From Cacconaster sp045617505 (lineage in GTDB: Bacteria > Bacteroidota > Bacteroidia > Bacteroidales > UBA932): a stretch of DNA of 64,000 nucleotides. Of this stretch, positions 26,210 to 35,773 are shown piece after piece. The notes beneath the pieces were generated by a model. That model searched no databases and had not been told where the DNA came from. It saw only the letters and a program-made list of their open reading frames with translations. Positions within the stretch are counted from its first letter, which is position 1; the number at the start of each line of letters is the position of its first letter. The stretch covers positions 52,808 through 116,807 of the forward strand of contig JAZLIS010000006.1 in assembly GCA_045617505.1 (NCBI GenBank). Direction: 5' to 3'. Made by a program: the position numbers and the translations under genes.

Positions 26210-26566
26210 ATGAACAAAAGAAGCGAAGTGGAAATAATTGCCGGAGCTATGCTTGAAAAGAAAGCTCGGGATGTTGTAAGTCTTGACCTTGCCGGAATCG
26301 GAACAGCCATAGCCGACCATTTTGTAATATGCAATGCGGATTCGGCTACTCAAGTTGTCGCCATTGCGGACAATGTGGATAAGATGATGGAGCAGGAGGC
26401 GGGAAGAAGAGTGGTCCGCCAGCAGGGAAGGGAGAACGCTTTCTGGATAATTCTGGATTATTCCGATATAGTGGTCCATATCTTCCAGACAGGGCAGAGG
26501 CTTTTCTACAGGCTTGAGGATTTGTGGGCTGACGCGAAAAAGACTTCATACAACGACAACGACTGA
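26210..26566 (+). CDS. rsfS: ribosome silencing factor RsfS
   Basis: 118 residues. RsfS (YbeB/Iojap family) binds uL14 and blocks subunit joining when nutrients are scarce. Family blocks: KARDVVSLDLAGIGTAIADHFVICNADSATQVVAIADNV and GRENAFWIILDYSDIVVHIFQ, then FYRLEDLWADAK. The next gene, ftsH, begins one base after its stop. The order rsfS-ftsH-cdsA is common in Bacteroidota. Confidence 0.95.
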   Translation: MNKRSEVEIIAGAMLEKKARDVVSLDLAGIGTAIADHFVICNADSATQVVAIADNVDKMMEQEAGRRVVRQQGRENAFWIILDYSDIVVHIFQTGQRLFYRLEDLWADAKKTSYNDND

Positions 26567-26567
26567 A

Positions 26568-28550
26568 ATGGCACAGAACAGAAAACAGGATTCAAGACGC
26601 GATTCCGGAATGAACGACAGAAAACGGAATCCGAGGATGTTTTCCCTTACCGGCGTCTTCTATCTTCTCATAATACTGGGACTTGTCTATATGTGGACGA
26701 AGAGTTCCACCGCAGACCCCGTGAAGAAGGAGTGGCTCGACCTCAAATCGGAGCTGTTGCAGAGCGGTGATGTGGAAAAACTCGTATATGTAAGGAACGA
26801 TCGCAGGGGAGAGGTCCACCTCAAGCAGTCCTCGATAGAGAAATACAAGAACCTTTTTGCGGGCGTTCCGCCCAAGGGAGGCCCGCATTTTTATTTTCTG
26901 GTATCCGAAAATTTCGATGCGGAAGAGCAGTTCGAGCAGCTTGAAGCGGGGCTCGATGAGAGCAAGCGTTTCAAGATTGTCACAGAGGAGCACAGGGATT
27001 TCCTTATGCCTGTGCTGGAGTGGATTATCCCCTTGGGACTGATAATATTGTTCTATGTCATTATGTTCAGGCCGCTGCGCAATATGGGCCCCGGCGGTTC
27101 CGGCGGAGTTTTCAATGTGGGCAAGTCTCAGGCTAAACTCTACGAGAAGGCGAAGGACAACAAAGTCACTTTCAAGGATGTGGCCGGTCTGGAGGAGGCG
27201 AAGGTCGAGGTGATGGAAATTGTGGATTTCCTGAAGAATCCCAAGAAATATACCGCCCTTGGAGGCAAGATTCCCAAAGGAGCGCTTCTGGTCGGCCCTC
27301 CGGGCACTGGAAAGACCTTGCTTGCAAAGGCTGTGGCCGGTGAAGCCAACGTCCCTTTCTTCTCCATCAGCGGTTCCGATTTTGTCGAGATGTTTGTGGG
27401 AGTCGGAGCTTCGAGAGTCCGGGACCTTTTCCGTCAGGCGAAAGAGAAGGCCCCCTGCATAGTGTTCATAGATGAGATTGACGCTGTGGGACGCGCGAGA
27501 AGCAAGAATGGAGGATTTTCTTCGAATGATGAGCGTGAAAATACTTTGAATCAGCTCCTTACCGAGATGGATGGTTTCGGTACAAATTCCGGGGTAATCA
27601 TACTTGCCGCCACAAACCGGGCTGATATTCTGGACAAGGCTCTGATGCGCGCCGGACGTTTCGACCGTCAGATTCACGTCGAACTTCCGGAGTTGAAGGA
27701 GAGGCTTGAGATATTCAAGGTGCATCTGAGGGACATAAAACTTGCTCCCGATTTCAAGATAGATTTCCTTGCAAAGCAGACTCCCGGTTTCTGCGGTGCG
27801 GACATAGCCAACGTATGCAACGAGGCGGCCTTGATTGCGGCAAGAAAGGACAAATCTCTGGTTGACAAGCAGGATTTCCTCGATGCAATAGACAGAATCA
27901 TAGGAGGTCTGGAACGGAAGAGCAAAATCATCACTCCGGAGGAAAAAAAGACAATCGCCCATCACGAGGCGGGCCACGCCACCGTCAGCTGGTTGCTGCC
28001 CAATGCCAATCCTCTGCTGAAAGTGACGATTATCCCCCGCGGTCAGGCCCTTGGCGCAGCCTGGTATCTGCCTGACGAACGCCAGCTCACTACCGCCGAA
28101 CAGTTGATGGATGAGATGGCATCCACAATCGGAGGCCGGGTCGCAGAGGAGATTGTCAACGGCAGGATTTCCACAGGAGCTCTGAATGACCTTGAAAAGC
28201 TTACCAAGCAGGCATACGCTATGGTGACATATTTCGGTATGAGCAGCGAAGTAGGCAATCTTTCCTATTATGATTCAACCGGAAAGGCGGATATGTCATT
28301 CACCCGCCCCTACAGCGAGAAGACGGCCGAACTGATTGACAGCGAGGTGAAGAAACTTATAGAAAAGGCGCATCGGACTGCGACCCGTGTCCTTACGGAA
28401 AATCGTGAGGGATTCGAGAAACTCGCCGCCCTTCTGCTTGAAAGGGAAGTTGTTTTCAGTGAAGACCTTGAGAATATATTCGGCCCGAGAAAGGGCGGAG
28501 TCGATCCCAACAAACTATTGGAAGAAAATGAACAATCTGTTGAAGCGTAG
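26568..28550 (+). CDS. ftsH: ATP-dependent zinc metalloprotease FtsH
   Basis: 660 residues from the ATG at 26568. Membrane-bound AAA+ protease for quality control of membrane and short-lived proteins. Two N-terminal membrane helices (FSLTGVFYLLIILGLVYMW and IIPLGLIILFYVIMF) flank a periplasmic domain. Walker A GPPGTGKT lies near residue 243 and Walker B IVFIDEIDAVG follows. The second region of homology ends ALMRAGRFDRQIHV. The zinc site HEAGH is at 466-470. A longer frame to 26514 overlaps rsfS and is rejected. The last 23 bases overlap cdsA. Confidence 0.97.
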   Translation: MAQNRKQDSRRDSGMNDRKRNPRMFSLTGVFYLLIILGLVYMWTKSSTADPVKKEWLDLKSELLQSGDVEKLVYVRNDRRGEVHLKQSSIEKYKNLFAGVPPKGGPHFYFLVSENFDAEEQFEQLEAGLDESKRFKIVTEEHRDFLMPVLEWIIPLGLIILFYVIMFRPLRNMGPGGSGGVFNVGKSQAKLYEKAKDNKVTFKDVAGLEEAKVEVMEIVDFLKNPKKYTALGGKIPKGALLVGPPGTGKTLLAKAVAGEANVPFFSISGSDFVEMFVGVGASRVRDLFRQAKEKAPCIVFIDEIDAVGRARSKNGGFSSNDERENTLNQLLTEMDGFGTNSGVIILAATNRADILDKALMRAGRFDRQIHVELPELKERLEIFKVHLRDIKLAPDFKIDFLAKQTPGFCGADIANVCNEAALIAARKDKSLVDKQDFLDAIDRIIGGLERKSKIITPEEKKTIAHHEAGHATVSWLLPNANPLLKVTIIPRGQALGAAWYLPDERQLTTAEQLMDEMASTIGGRVAEEIVNGRISTGALNDLEKLTKQAYAMVTYFGMSSEVGNLSYYDSTGKADMSFTRPYSEKTAELIDSEVKKLIEKAHRTATRVLTENREGFEKLAALLLEREVVFSEDLENIFGPRKGGVDPNKLLEENEQSVEA

Positions 28551-29355
28551 CATATTCGGAACTCTCTTCCTCATTGTGACAGTGGGATGCCTTCTGTGTC
28601 CCTGCGGTTACGCGGCCCTTATGGCGTTCGTAACCGTGGTGTCATCCATCGAGTTGCTTAGAATACTGGTGCCCGGGGCGCGCTACCGGAAGGAAAAGGT
28701 GCTGACAGTCGTGGCCTGCGCCGCCTCATTCATCCTCTCTTTCTGTTGTTTCGCATTCGGGATGGCTCCACGTTTCGTATTTCTTACATTTCTGCCGCTG
28801 TTGTGCGCATATATTCTCCTGCTGTTCGACTGCGCCTCCGATTATGATTTTCCCGCAGGAATATTCTATCCCGTGCTGTACGTTGCGTTTCCGGTATGTT
28901 GCTCCCTGTTTCTGGCATTCCCGGGCGGAGAATTTACGTGGAAGCTGCTGCTTGGACTCTTCATTATGATATGGTGCTGTGATGTCGGAGCATACTGTTT
29001 CGGTATGGCTCTGGGCCAGAGGACTGGCAGCCGCAAACTGTTCCCCGCACTCTCTCCCAAGAAATCCTGGGCCGGGGCGGTCGGAGGAACCGTATGCACA
29101 CTGTTTGCGGGTGGTGTTGTGGCATATCTCTTTGATACTCCGGTGTCACTGGCCCACTGGATGGTGATTGCTTTTCTGGTATCCACCGTCGGGGTGTTCG
29201 GAGACCTGTTCGAGTCGCTCCTCAAGCGCCACGCCGGAATCAAGGATTCGGGCAACGTCATTCCCGGGCACGGTGGAATGCTTGACCGCTACGACGACAT
29301 TCTCCTCCTGTTTCCCACAATTGTGATGTATCTGAAAATCTTTGACATAATATGA
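28528..29355 (+). CDS. cdsA: phosphatidate cytidylyltransferase
   Basis: 275 residues from the ATG at 28528, which sits inside the ftsH end (23-base overlap). Makes CDP-diacylglycerol for phospholipid synthesis. About seven or eight membrane helices, and the CdsA signature near the C-terminus: LLKRHAGIKDSGNVIPGHGG followed by MLDRYDD. ATGA overlap with psd, the next lipid gene, so the two are translationally coupled. Confidence 0.95.
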   Translation: MNNLLKRSIFGTLFLIVTVGCLLCPCGYAALMAFVTVVSSIELLRILVPGARYRKEKVLTVVACAASFILSFCCFAFGMAPRFVFLTFLPLLCAYILLLFDCASDYDFPAGIFYPVLYVAFPVCCSLFLAFPGGEFTWKLLLGLFIMIWCCDVGAYCFGMALGQRTGSRKLFPALSPKKSWAGAVGGTVCTLFAGGVVAYLFDTPVSLAHWMVIAFLVSTVGVFGDLFESLLKRHAGIKDSGNVIPGHGGMLDRYDDILLLFPTIVMYLKIFDII

Positions 29356-30008
29356 GACTCGATAAAAATACATACGGGACGGTTCTTCTTGTCTATCTGT
29401 TGAGTGCCGCTGTGCTTGTGCTTTGCTTCAAGACGATAGATACCTGGTGGATTAGCGCCCTCATCGCAGTTGTCCTTCTCTGGTTCTGCGGCTGGCAGAC
29501 AATGTTCCATATGGTTCCGGTCCGTGAGATATCCGGCTCCGACTCCGTTGTGACCGCCGTTGCCGACGGCAAGATAGTGCATATTGGAAAAGTGTATGAG
29601 AAGGAGTGGCTCAAGCAGGATATGACTATGATTTCCATCTATATGGATTTCTGGGACGTGCACGCCAACTTCTGGCCCGTGACCGGTACCGTGACCTATT
29701 CGATGTACCATCCGGGCAAACATCTACTTGCGTTCAAGCCTAAGGCATCGGAGGAGAACGAGCATACCTGCACTTCAATCAGGACCGAATCCGGTGATGA
29801 GGTCTTCTTCAAGCAGTTAGCCGGCGGATTCGCCCGCCGCATCGTAAATTATGCTTCCGACGGTCTTGACGTGGAGGCCGGGAGGCAGTGCGGAATCATA
29901 AAATTCGGTTCGAGAATCGATATGTTCGTCCCTCTCGATGCCGACATTATGGTTGAGATCGGACAGACCGTCCGCGCCTGTGAAACCCCGATAGCCCGTC
30001 TTTCCTGA
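29352..30008 (+). CDS. psd: phosphatidylserine decarboxylase (short type)
   Basis: 218 residues. Converts phosphatidylserine to phosphatidylethanolamine using a self-made pyruvoyl group. Two N-terminal membrane helices are followed by ISIYMDFWDVHANFWPVTG and YASDGLDVEAGRQCGIIKFGSRID. Cleavage should occur between G186 and S187. This is the short proteobacterial/Bacteroidota 'Psd-related' form with FGSR in place of LGST. Closes the rsfS-ftsH-cdsA-psd set. Only 22 bases separate it from the next gene. Confidence 0.93.
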   Translation: MRLDKNTYGTVLLVYLLSAAVLVLCFKTIDTWWISALIAVVLLWFCGWQTMFHMVPVREISGSDSVVTAVADGKIVHIGKVYEKEWLKQDMTMISIYMDFWDVHANFWPVTGTVTYSMYHPGKHLLAFKPKASEENEHTCTSIRTESGDEVFFKQLAGGFARRIVNYASDGLDVEAGRQCGIIKFGSRIDMFVPLDADIMVEIGQTVRACETPIARLS

Positions 30009-30030
30009 ACAATCCTAACCTGATTTGAAT

Positions 30031-30894
30031 ATGAAACGACTCTTACCGATGACAATACTTTCCGCTGCTGTGCTTTCACTCTCTGCCTGCAGTCATTATC
30101 AATTTGAACTTGACTCCCATATCGGTGTCTGCCGCGGTCTGGGCGATGCTCAGGCGGCATTGGATGCAGGAGCGGACTATATGGAGGTGAACATTCAGGA
30201 ATATCTTGTCCCTGAAGAAGATGATGCGGTTTTCCGGGAGAAGGCGGCTGAGCTCAAAGCCTCGCCTCTGCCGGTCTATGCGGCGAACTGCTTTTTCCCC
30301 GGCGAAATCAAGATAATAGGCCCCAATGCCGATACTCCGAGAGCGATTGCGTACGCGAGAACGGCTTTGAAGCGTGCCGGTACTCTTGGGTTGAAGATAC
30401 TTGTCCTTGGCAGCGGCGGCTCGCGTGAGCTGCCCGAGGGGTTCAGCAGGGAAGAGGCTGACAGGCAGATGGTGGAACTGCTCTCCGCAGTGGCTCCCAC
30501 CGCACAGGAAAACGACGTCACCATTGTGATAGAGCCGTTGAATACGGGTGAGACCTTCTATATCAACTCTGTCCGTGAAGGGGCTGAAATCTGCCGGAAG
30601 GTCAACCATCCGAATATCTGTGTCCTGGCCGATTTCTTCCATATGTATAAGGTCGGGGAGGGTTCCGATGCCATTGTCGATGCAGCTGACAAGCTCAGGC
30701 ATTGCCATATCGCGGAAGGTGAACACAGGACACCTCCGGGAGTTGAAGGCGATGATTTCACGCCCTATTTCGAGGCTCTAAAGAGCATAGGCTACAAGGG
30801 AGCAATCTCTCTGGAGTGCGACTGGGGCGAATATGAAAAAACTGTCAAACCTGCGATTGAATATTCAAGAGAACAGATAAGCAAAGTCAAATAA
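30031..30894 (+). CDS. Exported sugar isomerase/epimerase-like TIM-barrel lipoprotein
   Basis: 287 residues from the ATG at 30031; a TTG six bases upstream is less likely. A lipoprotein signal ends in LSLSAC. The body is an AP-endonuclease-2/xylose-isomerase-like TIM barrel: YMEVNIQEYL, ILVLGSGGSRELPEG, VTIVIEPLNTGETFY, ICVLADFFHM, HCHIAEGEHR and AISLECDW, with the usual E/D/H metal residues. Such proteins isomerise or cleave keto-sugars. Being exported is notable, since most family members are cytoplasmic. Followed by a Tat-exported Gfo/Idh oxidoreductase, 17 bases away, a common partner in 3-keto-glycoside metabolism. Substrate unknown. Confidence 0.85.
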   Translation: MKRLLPMTILSAAVLSLSACSHYQFELDSHIGVCRGLGDAQAALDAGADYMEVNIQEYLVPEEDDAVFREKAAELKASPLPVYAANCFFPGEIKIIGPNADTPRAIAYARTALKRAGTLGLKILVLGSGGSRELPEGFSREEADRQMVELLSAVAPTAQENDVTIVIEPLNTGETFYINSVREGAEICRKVNHPNICVLADFFHMYKVGEGSDAIVDAADKLRHCHIAEGEHRTPPGVEGDDFTPYFEALKSIGYKGAISLECDWGEYEKTVKPAIEYSREQISKVK

Positions 30895-30911
30895 CCTTAA
30901 ATATCACCATT

Positions 30912-32258
30912 ATGCAGACACGTAGAGATTTTCTTAAAACATCACTCCTCGGCGCCGGTGGTCTGATGATTGGAGGCGTAGGCCTCGATTCCAAACTTTA
31001 TGCGGCTTCCAAAGGCGCAAACGACAAAATCAGGGTCGGAATCATCGGTTTTTCCGACAGAGCCCGTTCCACTCTCATTCCTTGCTTCCAGGCCCACGCC
31101 AAGGAATTGAACTTTGAAATCGTGGCCGTTTCGGATATCTGGAACAGACGCCGCCGCGAGGCACAGGAATTCTTCAAGAAGGAATACAATCAGGATGTCA
31201 AGTTGTTCCGCAACAACGACGAACTCTACGATGCAAAGATCTGCGATGCAGTGATTATCGCTACAGCAGACTTCCAGCACGCCACCCATCTTGCGGAAAG
31301 CGTGAGGGCAGGGCTGGATGCATATTGCGAGAAGCCTTTCGCAGAGACAATGGCTGATGGCAGAATGGCTCTCAAGGCCGTTAAGGAGACAGGCAAAATA
31401 GTCCAGATTGGTTCACAGAGACGTTCCGCTCCCAACTATCACGCCGCTCACGACTATATCAAGTCCGGCAAATTCGGGCCCATAACAATGGTTGAGATGT
31501 GCTGGAACGTAAACCAGCCCGGCCGTTGGCGCCGTCCCGAACTTGTGGCGCAGTGCTTCGAAAAGGATACGGACTGGAAACGCTTCCTCATCAACCGTCC
31601 CGCCGAAAAGTGGGATCCCCGCAAATATCTCGAGTATCGTCTTTTCTGGCCCTATTCATCAGGAATCCCTGGTCAGTGGATGTCCCACCAGATTGACACC
31701 GTTCACTGGTTCACAGGGCTGAACCATCCGAAGAGTGTCGTGGCCGGCGGCGGCATTTACTGCTGGAAGGACGGACGTTCGAATTATGATACTCTCACCG
31801 CAGTGATGGAATATGGCGACGATGAGGGCAAACAGAATTTCCAGGTTCTTTATTCTTCACGTTTCCACAATGAGCACGGTGGAGTCAAGGAACTCTATTT
31901 CTCCAACGGAGGAACATTGAATCTTGATACCAATATGGTGACTTCAGACGGCGGTCTTCAGGAATGGGCGGCTGCCGAGATGGGCCTTCCCGCAAATCTT
32001 CTCAAGGAATTCTCCCTTCCTTCAATCGAGGTTGTGACCAGCGCCAATACAGGAGGCGACCCTATGACTTTGCTTCACATGCGCAACTGGATGGAATGTG
32101 TCCGCAGCCGCAAGCAGACGAATGCGCCCGTGGAGGCCGGATACAACCACTCTATCGCGACGATTATGTGCAACGCCGCGGTCCGTACCGGAGAGAAGGT
32201 TTCATTCGACGAGGCGACTCAGGAAGTTCTTGCCGGCGGTAAGGTTTTCCAGTATTGA
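30912..32258 (+). CDS. Tat-exported Gfo/Idh/MocA oxidoreductase
   Basis: 448 residues. It starts with a twin-arginine signal (QTRRDFLKTSLLGAGG) of the kind exported folded with its cofactor. The Rossmann site is IRVGIIGFSDRA, and CEKPFAETMADGRMALKA carries the EKP motif of NAD(P)-dependent sugar dehydrogenases. SHQIDTVHWFTGLNHP follows in the C-terminal domain. Family members oxidise or reduce sugar hydroxyls, often with a tightly bound NAD. Predicted to work in the periplasm with the preceding isomerase-like lipoprotein. Overlaps the next start by four bases (TTGA). Confidence 0.9.
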   Translation: MQTRRDFLKTSLLGAGGLMIGGVGLDSKLYAASKGANDKIRVGIIGFSDRARSTLIPCFQAHAKELNFEIVAVSDIWNRRRREAQEFFKKEYNQDVKLFRNNDELYDAKICDAVIIATADFQHATHLAESVRAGLDAYCEKPFAETMADGRMALKAVKETGKIVQIGSQRRSAPNYHAAHDYIKSGKFGPITMVEMCWNVNQPGRWRRPELVAQCFEKDTDWKRFLINRPAEKWDPRKYLEYRLFWPYSSGIPGQWMSHQIDTVHWFTGLNHPKSVVAGGGIYCWKDGRSNYDTLTAVMEYGDDEGKQNFQVLYSSRFHNEHGGVKELYFSNGGTLNLDTNMVTSDGGLQEWAAAEMGLPANLLKEFSLPSIEVVTSANTGGDPMTLLHMRNWMECVRSRKQTNAPVEAGYNHSIATIMCNAAVRTGEKVSFDEATQEVLAGGKVFQY

Positions 32259-33184
32259 GGCTTTTGAAATTTTTACGCTCGTGGATGCTGGTGATTGCGA
32301 TGGTCACCGGCGTCCTGCTTTATGTGGGGTATCGCTACCTTGATTTCCTGCATCCGGCAGGCCCTGCAATGCTGTCGTTCTGCACGAACATCCAACCGAT
32401 TCTCATCTTCTCGATGCTTTTCCTGACATTCCTGAAGATAGAACCGGCGAACCTCAAACCTGTCCGCTGGCATTTCGTCCTGCTGCTGATACAGGGAGTT
32501 GTGTTCACTGCCGGAGCCCTGATATTGTATGCTTTCCCTTATCTGTCCCACGGGATTGCCCTGGAGAGTTTTCTCTTATGTATGATATGCCCTACAGCCA
32601 CCGCCTGCGCCGTGGTGACGCAGCGGCTTGGTGGAGACACCGCACAGGTGCTCTCATACACCATTATGATAAACCTGCTTGACTCAATCCTCATCCCGCT
32701 TATGGTCCCCCTTGTCAATCCCTCGGAGGGTGTGGTGTTCATCACCGCCTTCTCCGGGATTGTGGCAAAAATTTTCCCTATGCTCATTCTGCCCTGTGTA
32801 TGCGCGTGGGCAGTACGATATCTCATTCCCCGCCTCCATTCGAAACTTGTCAGATACAGCAATCTTTCCTTCTACATCTGGTCCTTTGCGCTGACATTTG
32901 CCATAATGATGAGCACAAGATCCCTGTTCCACAATTCAGCGGGCATTACCATCCTGATTGACACGGCGGCCGCATCACTCGTCGCCTGCATCCTGCAGTT
33001 CTCCCTCGGAAAGAGAATAGGAGGAATCACAGCCGGACAGTCACTCGGTCAGAAAAACACCGTCTTTGCAATCTGGTTGGGATATACTTTCCTGAATCCT
33101 GTCACCTCTCTTGCGGGAGGATTCTATTGCATCTGGCACAATCTGTACAACACCCGGCAACTGAGAATAGCCGGAAAGAATTGA
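32255..33184 (+). CDS. BASS-like (bile acid:sodium symporter fold) transporter
   Basis: 309 residues, about nine or ten membrane helices. TTG start at 32255 overlaps the stop of the upstream gene (TTGA) and gives a positively charged N-terminus; an ATG at 32285 is the alternative. Features such as CTNIQPILIFSMLFLTFLKI, MICPTATACAVVTQRLGGD and GQSLGQKNTVFAIWLGYTF match BASS/YfeH-type transporters. Its position between a sugar oxidoreductase and an alpha-rhamnosidase suggests uptake of a sugar or sugar acid, but the substrate is not known. Confidence 0.75.
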   Translation: MRLLKFLRSWMLVIAMVTGVLLYVGYRYLDFLHPAGPAMLSFCTNIQPILIFSMLFLTFLKIEPANLKPVRWHFVLLLIQGVVFTAGALILYAFPYLSHGIALESFLLCMICPTATACAVVTQRLGGDTAQVLSYTIMINLLDSILIPLMVPLVNPSEGVVFITAFSGIVAKIFPMLILPCVCAWAVRYLIPRLHSKLVRYSNLSFYIWSFALTFAIMMSTRSLFHNSAGITILIDTAAASLVACILQFSLGKRIGGITAGQSLGQKNTVFAIWLGYTFLNPVTSLAGGFYCIWHNLYNTRQLRIAGKN

Positions 33185-33187
33185 ATT

Positions 33188-35773
33188 ATGAACAAAACCA
33201 AGTTGTCCTTTATCTTGCTGGCCTCTTTACTCACCGTTTCCTGCTCGAGGCCCGAAGTACATTCACTGACCTGTGAAACCCTTGTTGATCCTCTGGGCAT
33301 TGACAACGTTTTGCCGCATTTCTCCTGGAAAGTGTCCGGTGACATAGACTCCACGTGTGCCTTTCAGATACAGGTCGCGTCATCCCTTTCCGCTCTGAAA
33401 GCCGGTGAAGCCGACATCTGGGACTCCGGGACGGTCGAGTCATCCAACAGCGTGATGGTGCCATACGCAGGCAGGGAGTTGAAACCTTCCGACGAATGTT
33501 ACTGGAGAGTCCGAATTTGGGGAGGCGGCAAATCTTCAAGGTGGAGTGAGCCGGCAAGGTTCTCAGTGGGGAAACTGGACGGGCTGGAAGGGGAGTACAT
33601 AGGCGCTTTTGAAGGGAGTGACATATCTCCCGTATTCAGGAATTCATTTGATGCCCGGAAGGGAGACGAGATATTCGTCCACGTCAATTCTCTCGGGTAT
33701 CACGAACTCTACATAAACGGCCGCAAGGTTGGGGAGTCCGTGCTGTCACCTGCCGTCTCGCAACTTGACAAGCGCTCGTTGACAATGACTTACGATATAT
33801 CGGAATATCTGTCTACGGGCAAAAATGACATTGCCGTATGGGCCGGGAAGGGATGGTACACCGCGGCGGCGTTCGATGCGGTCTATCACGGACCGCTTGT
33901 CAAGGTTCAGGTGAACCGGAACAGAGGTAAGAACAGATGGGAACCTGTTCTTGTGACAGACAAATCCTGGACTGCCTGTGATTCCGGCTACCGTTCACCG
34001 GGCAATTCCACCGCCTGGAATTTCGGAGGCGAAACCATTGATGCGCGCAAAGCGGCTTCGGAAGATGGTGCCCCAGTAGATGTCGTGGCTGTTTCAGGCA
34101 TTGCCGCGACCCCGATGATGTGTCCGCCCAATGTCGTCAAGGAGACAGTCGGAGCCGTTTCGGTGACGGAACTCGACACTGCGTCAGTGTTTGTGAAGGA
34201 CCTCGGGCCGGAAACCGGCAGATGCTGGCTCGTCGATATGGGGAAGAGCGTCATAGGACAGATTGAATGTCATTTTCCGAAGTTGCCGGAAGGCGCCCGC
34301 ATTTTGTCATATTATGCGGACAACATAAGGAAGGACGGTATCCTTGAGAACGACGAGTTCATCTCTTCAGGGGATGAACAGGGCGATACGTTCAGAAACC
34401 GTTTCTGTTTCCACGCCTTCAGATATGCCGTCATAACGGGCTGCGAAACGGCACCCTCACCCGAGGATTTCAGGGTTCACGTCATCCGTACCGATTATCA
34501 GGACGCTTCGTCATTCGAATGTTCGGACCCCGACATCAATGCAATCCACGATTTGATAAAATATACCCTGTCTGTCCTCACTTTTAGCGGCTATCAGGTG
34601 GACTGTCCTCACATCGAGAGGCTCGGCTACGGTGGAGACGGCAACTCTTCGACAGTCGCCACACAGACAATGTACGACCTTCCGTCCCTCTATTACAACT
34701 GGCTCCAGGCCTGGGGTGACGTGATTGGGGAGGACGGTTCTCTGCCTCATACGGCTCCTTCTCCATATTCGGCGGGAGGAGGCCCATACTGGTGCGGATT
34801 CATCATAATGGCCCCGTACAGGACGATGATGGATTACGGAGACCTCAGGACGGCGGAGAAATTGTATGACAAGATGAAACTGTGGCTTGGTTACGTTGAC
34901 AGGTGGAGCGTGGACGGTCTTCTGAAGCGTTGGCCCGACACCCCGAACAGAGGGTGGTATCTGGGTGACTGGATTGCCCCTGAAGGCATCGACGTGACAG
35001 ACCCTCTCTCCATAGACATAATCAACAACTGCTCCTTGAGCCAGAATCTGTCCGCCCTCTCGGAGATTGCGCTCGAACTCGGCCACAGGGAGGATTCGGA
35101 ATCTTTCGCCCGACGCCGCGACTCTCTGAATGTCAGAATCCACAATGCCTTCTTCAATCCTTCCGACACGACATACGCAAGCAGGTCGGAACTGGATATG
35201 CTTTATCCGATGCTGGTCGGCGCAGTCCCACCGGAACTTTATGACGCTGTCAAACGGAAAATGCTGCAAAGAAGCGCCGAGGTTTACAATGGACATATCG
35301 CGGAGGGTCTCGTAGGCATTCCGATTCTTGCCCAATGGTCCGTACGTGACAATCAGCCCGATTTCGTCTACGGGAAATTGAAGCAGAGGGATTGCCCGGG
35401 TTATCTTTATATGATTGATAACGGCGGCACCACGACCTGGGAATATTGGAACGGAGAAAGAAGTTTCATCCACAACTGCTTCAACGGCATCGGAAGCTGG
35501 TTCTATCAGGCGATAGGGGGTATCACTCCGGATGAACCGGGCTACCGTTCATTTTCAATCAACCCGCAGATTCCAGCCGGCGTTACCTGGGCGGATGTGA
35601 CTAAGGAGACTCCGTACGGCGCAATAGAGGTCCATTGGAAAAAGACCGGTGATACTGTTGAATATAATCTGACCGTCCCGGTAGGAACTACGGCCCGTTT
35701 TACGGATGCATCCGGAAAAACCAGATTAGTTGAGGCTGGCCGGCTGTTTTGCGCGGCCTCTCACAAAGATTGA
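33188..35773 (+). CDS. GH78 alpha-L-rhamnosidase lipoprotein
   Basis: 861 residues. Lipoprotein signal with C19 (LLTVSC). Order of domains: N-terminal fibronectin-like region (VDPLGIDNVLPHFSWKV), rhamnosidase N domain (FVHVNSLGYHELYINGRKVG), then the six-hairpin catalytic domain with VDCPHIERLGYGGDGNSS near residues 471-488, containing the general acid. TTTWEYWNGERSFIHNCFNG and ITPDEPGYRSFSINPQ follow, and a C-terminal beta domain ends the protein. Removes terminal alpha-L-rhamnose from plant or bacterial polysaccharides or flavonoid glycosides. Three bases after the transporter stop, so in the same transcript. The 3' end overlaps the convergent NhaC gene by 48 bases. Confidence 0.93.
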   Translation: MNKTKLSFILLASLLTVSCSRPEVHSLTCETLVDPLGIDNVLPHFSWKVSGDIDSTCAFQIQVASSLSALKAGEADIWDSGTVESSNSVMVPYAGRELKPSDECYWRVRIWGGGKSSRWSEPARFSVGKLDGLEGEYIGAFEGSDISPVFRNSFDARKGDEIFVHVNSLGYHELYINGRKVGESVLSPAVSQLDKRSLTMTYDISEYLSTGKNDIAVWAGKGWYTAAAFDAVYHGPLVKVQVNRNRGKNRWEPVLVTDKSWTACDSGYRSPGNSTAWNFGGETIDARKAASEDGAPVDVVAVSGIAATPMMCPPNVVKETVGAVSVTELDTASVFVKDLGPETGRCWLVDMGKSVIGQIECHFPKLPEGARILSYYADNIRKDGILENDEFISSGDEQGDTFRNRFCFHAFRYAVITGCETAPSPEDFRVHVIRTDYQDASSFECSDPDINAIHDLIKYTLSVLTFSGYQVDCPHIERLGYGGDGNSSTVATQTMYDLPSLYYNWLQAWGDVIGEDGSLPHTAPSPYSAGGGPYWCGFIIMAPYRTMMDYGDLRTAEKLYDKMKLWLGYVDRWSVDGLLKRWPDTPNRGWYLGDWIAPEGIDVTDPLSIDIINNCSLSQNLSALSEIALELGHREDSESFARRRDSLNVRIHNAFFNPSDTTYASRSELDMLYPMLVGAVPPELYDAVKRKMLQRSAEVYNGHIAEGLVGIPILAQWSVRDNQPDFVYGKLKQRDCPGYLYMIDNGGTTTWEYWNGERSFIHNCFNGIGSWFYQAIGGITPDEPGYRSFSINPQIPAGVTWADVTKETPYGAIEVHWKKTGDTVEYNLTVPVGTTARFTDASGKTRLVEAGRLFCAASHKD

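Noticed and set aside
26592..27977. Long open frame (461 codons) antisense to ftsH
   Set aside because: It mirrors the codon pattern of ftsH, has no recognisable domain, and lies wholly within a conserved gene.
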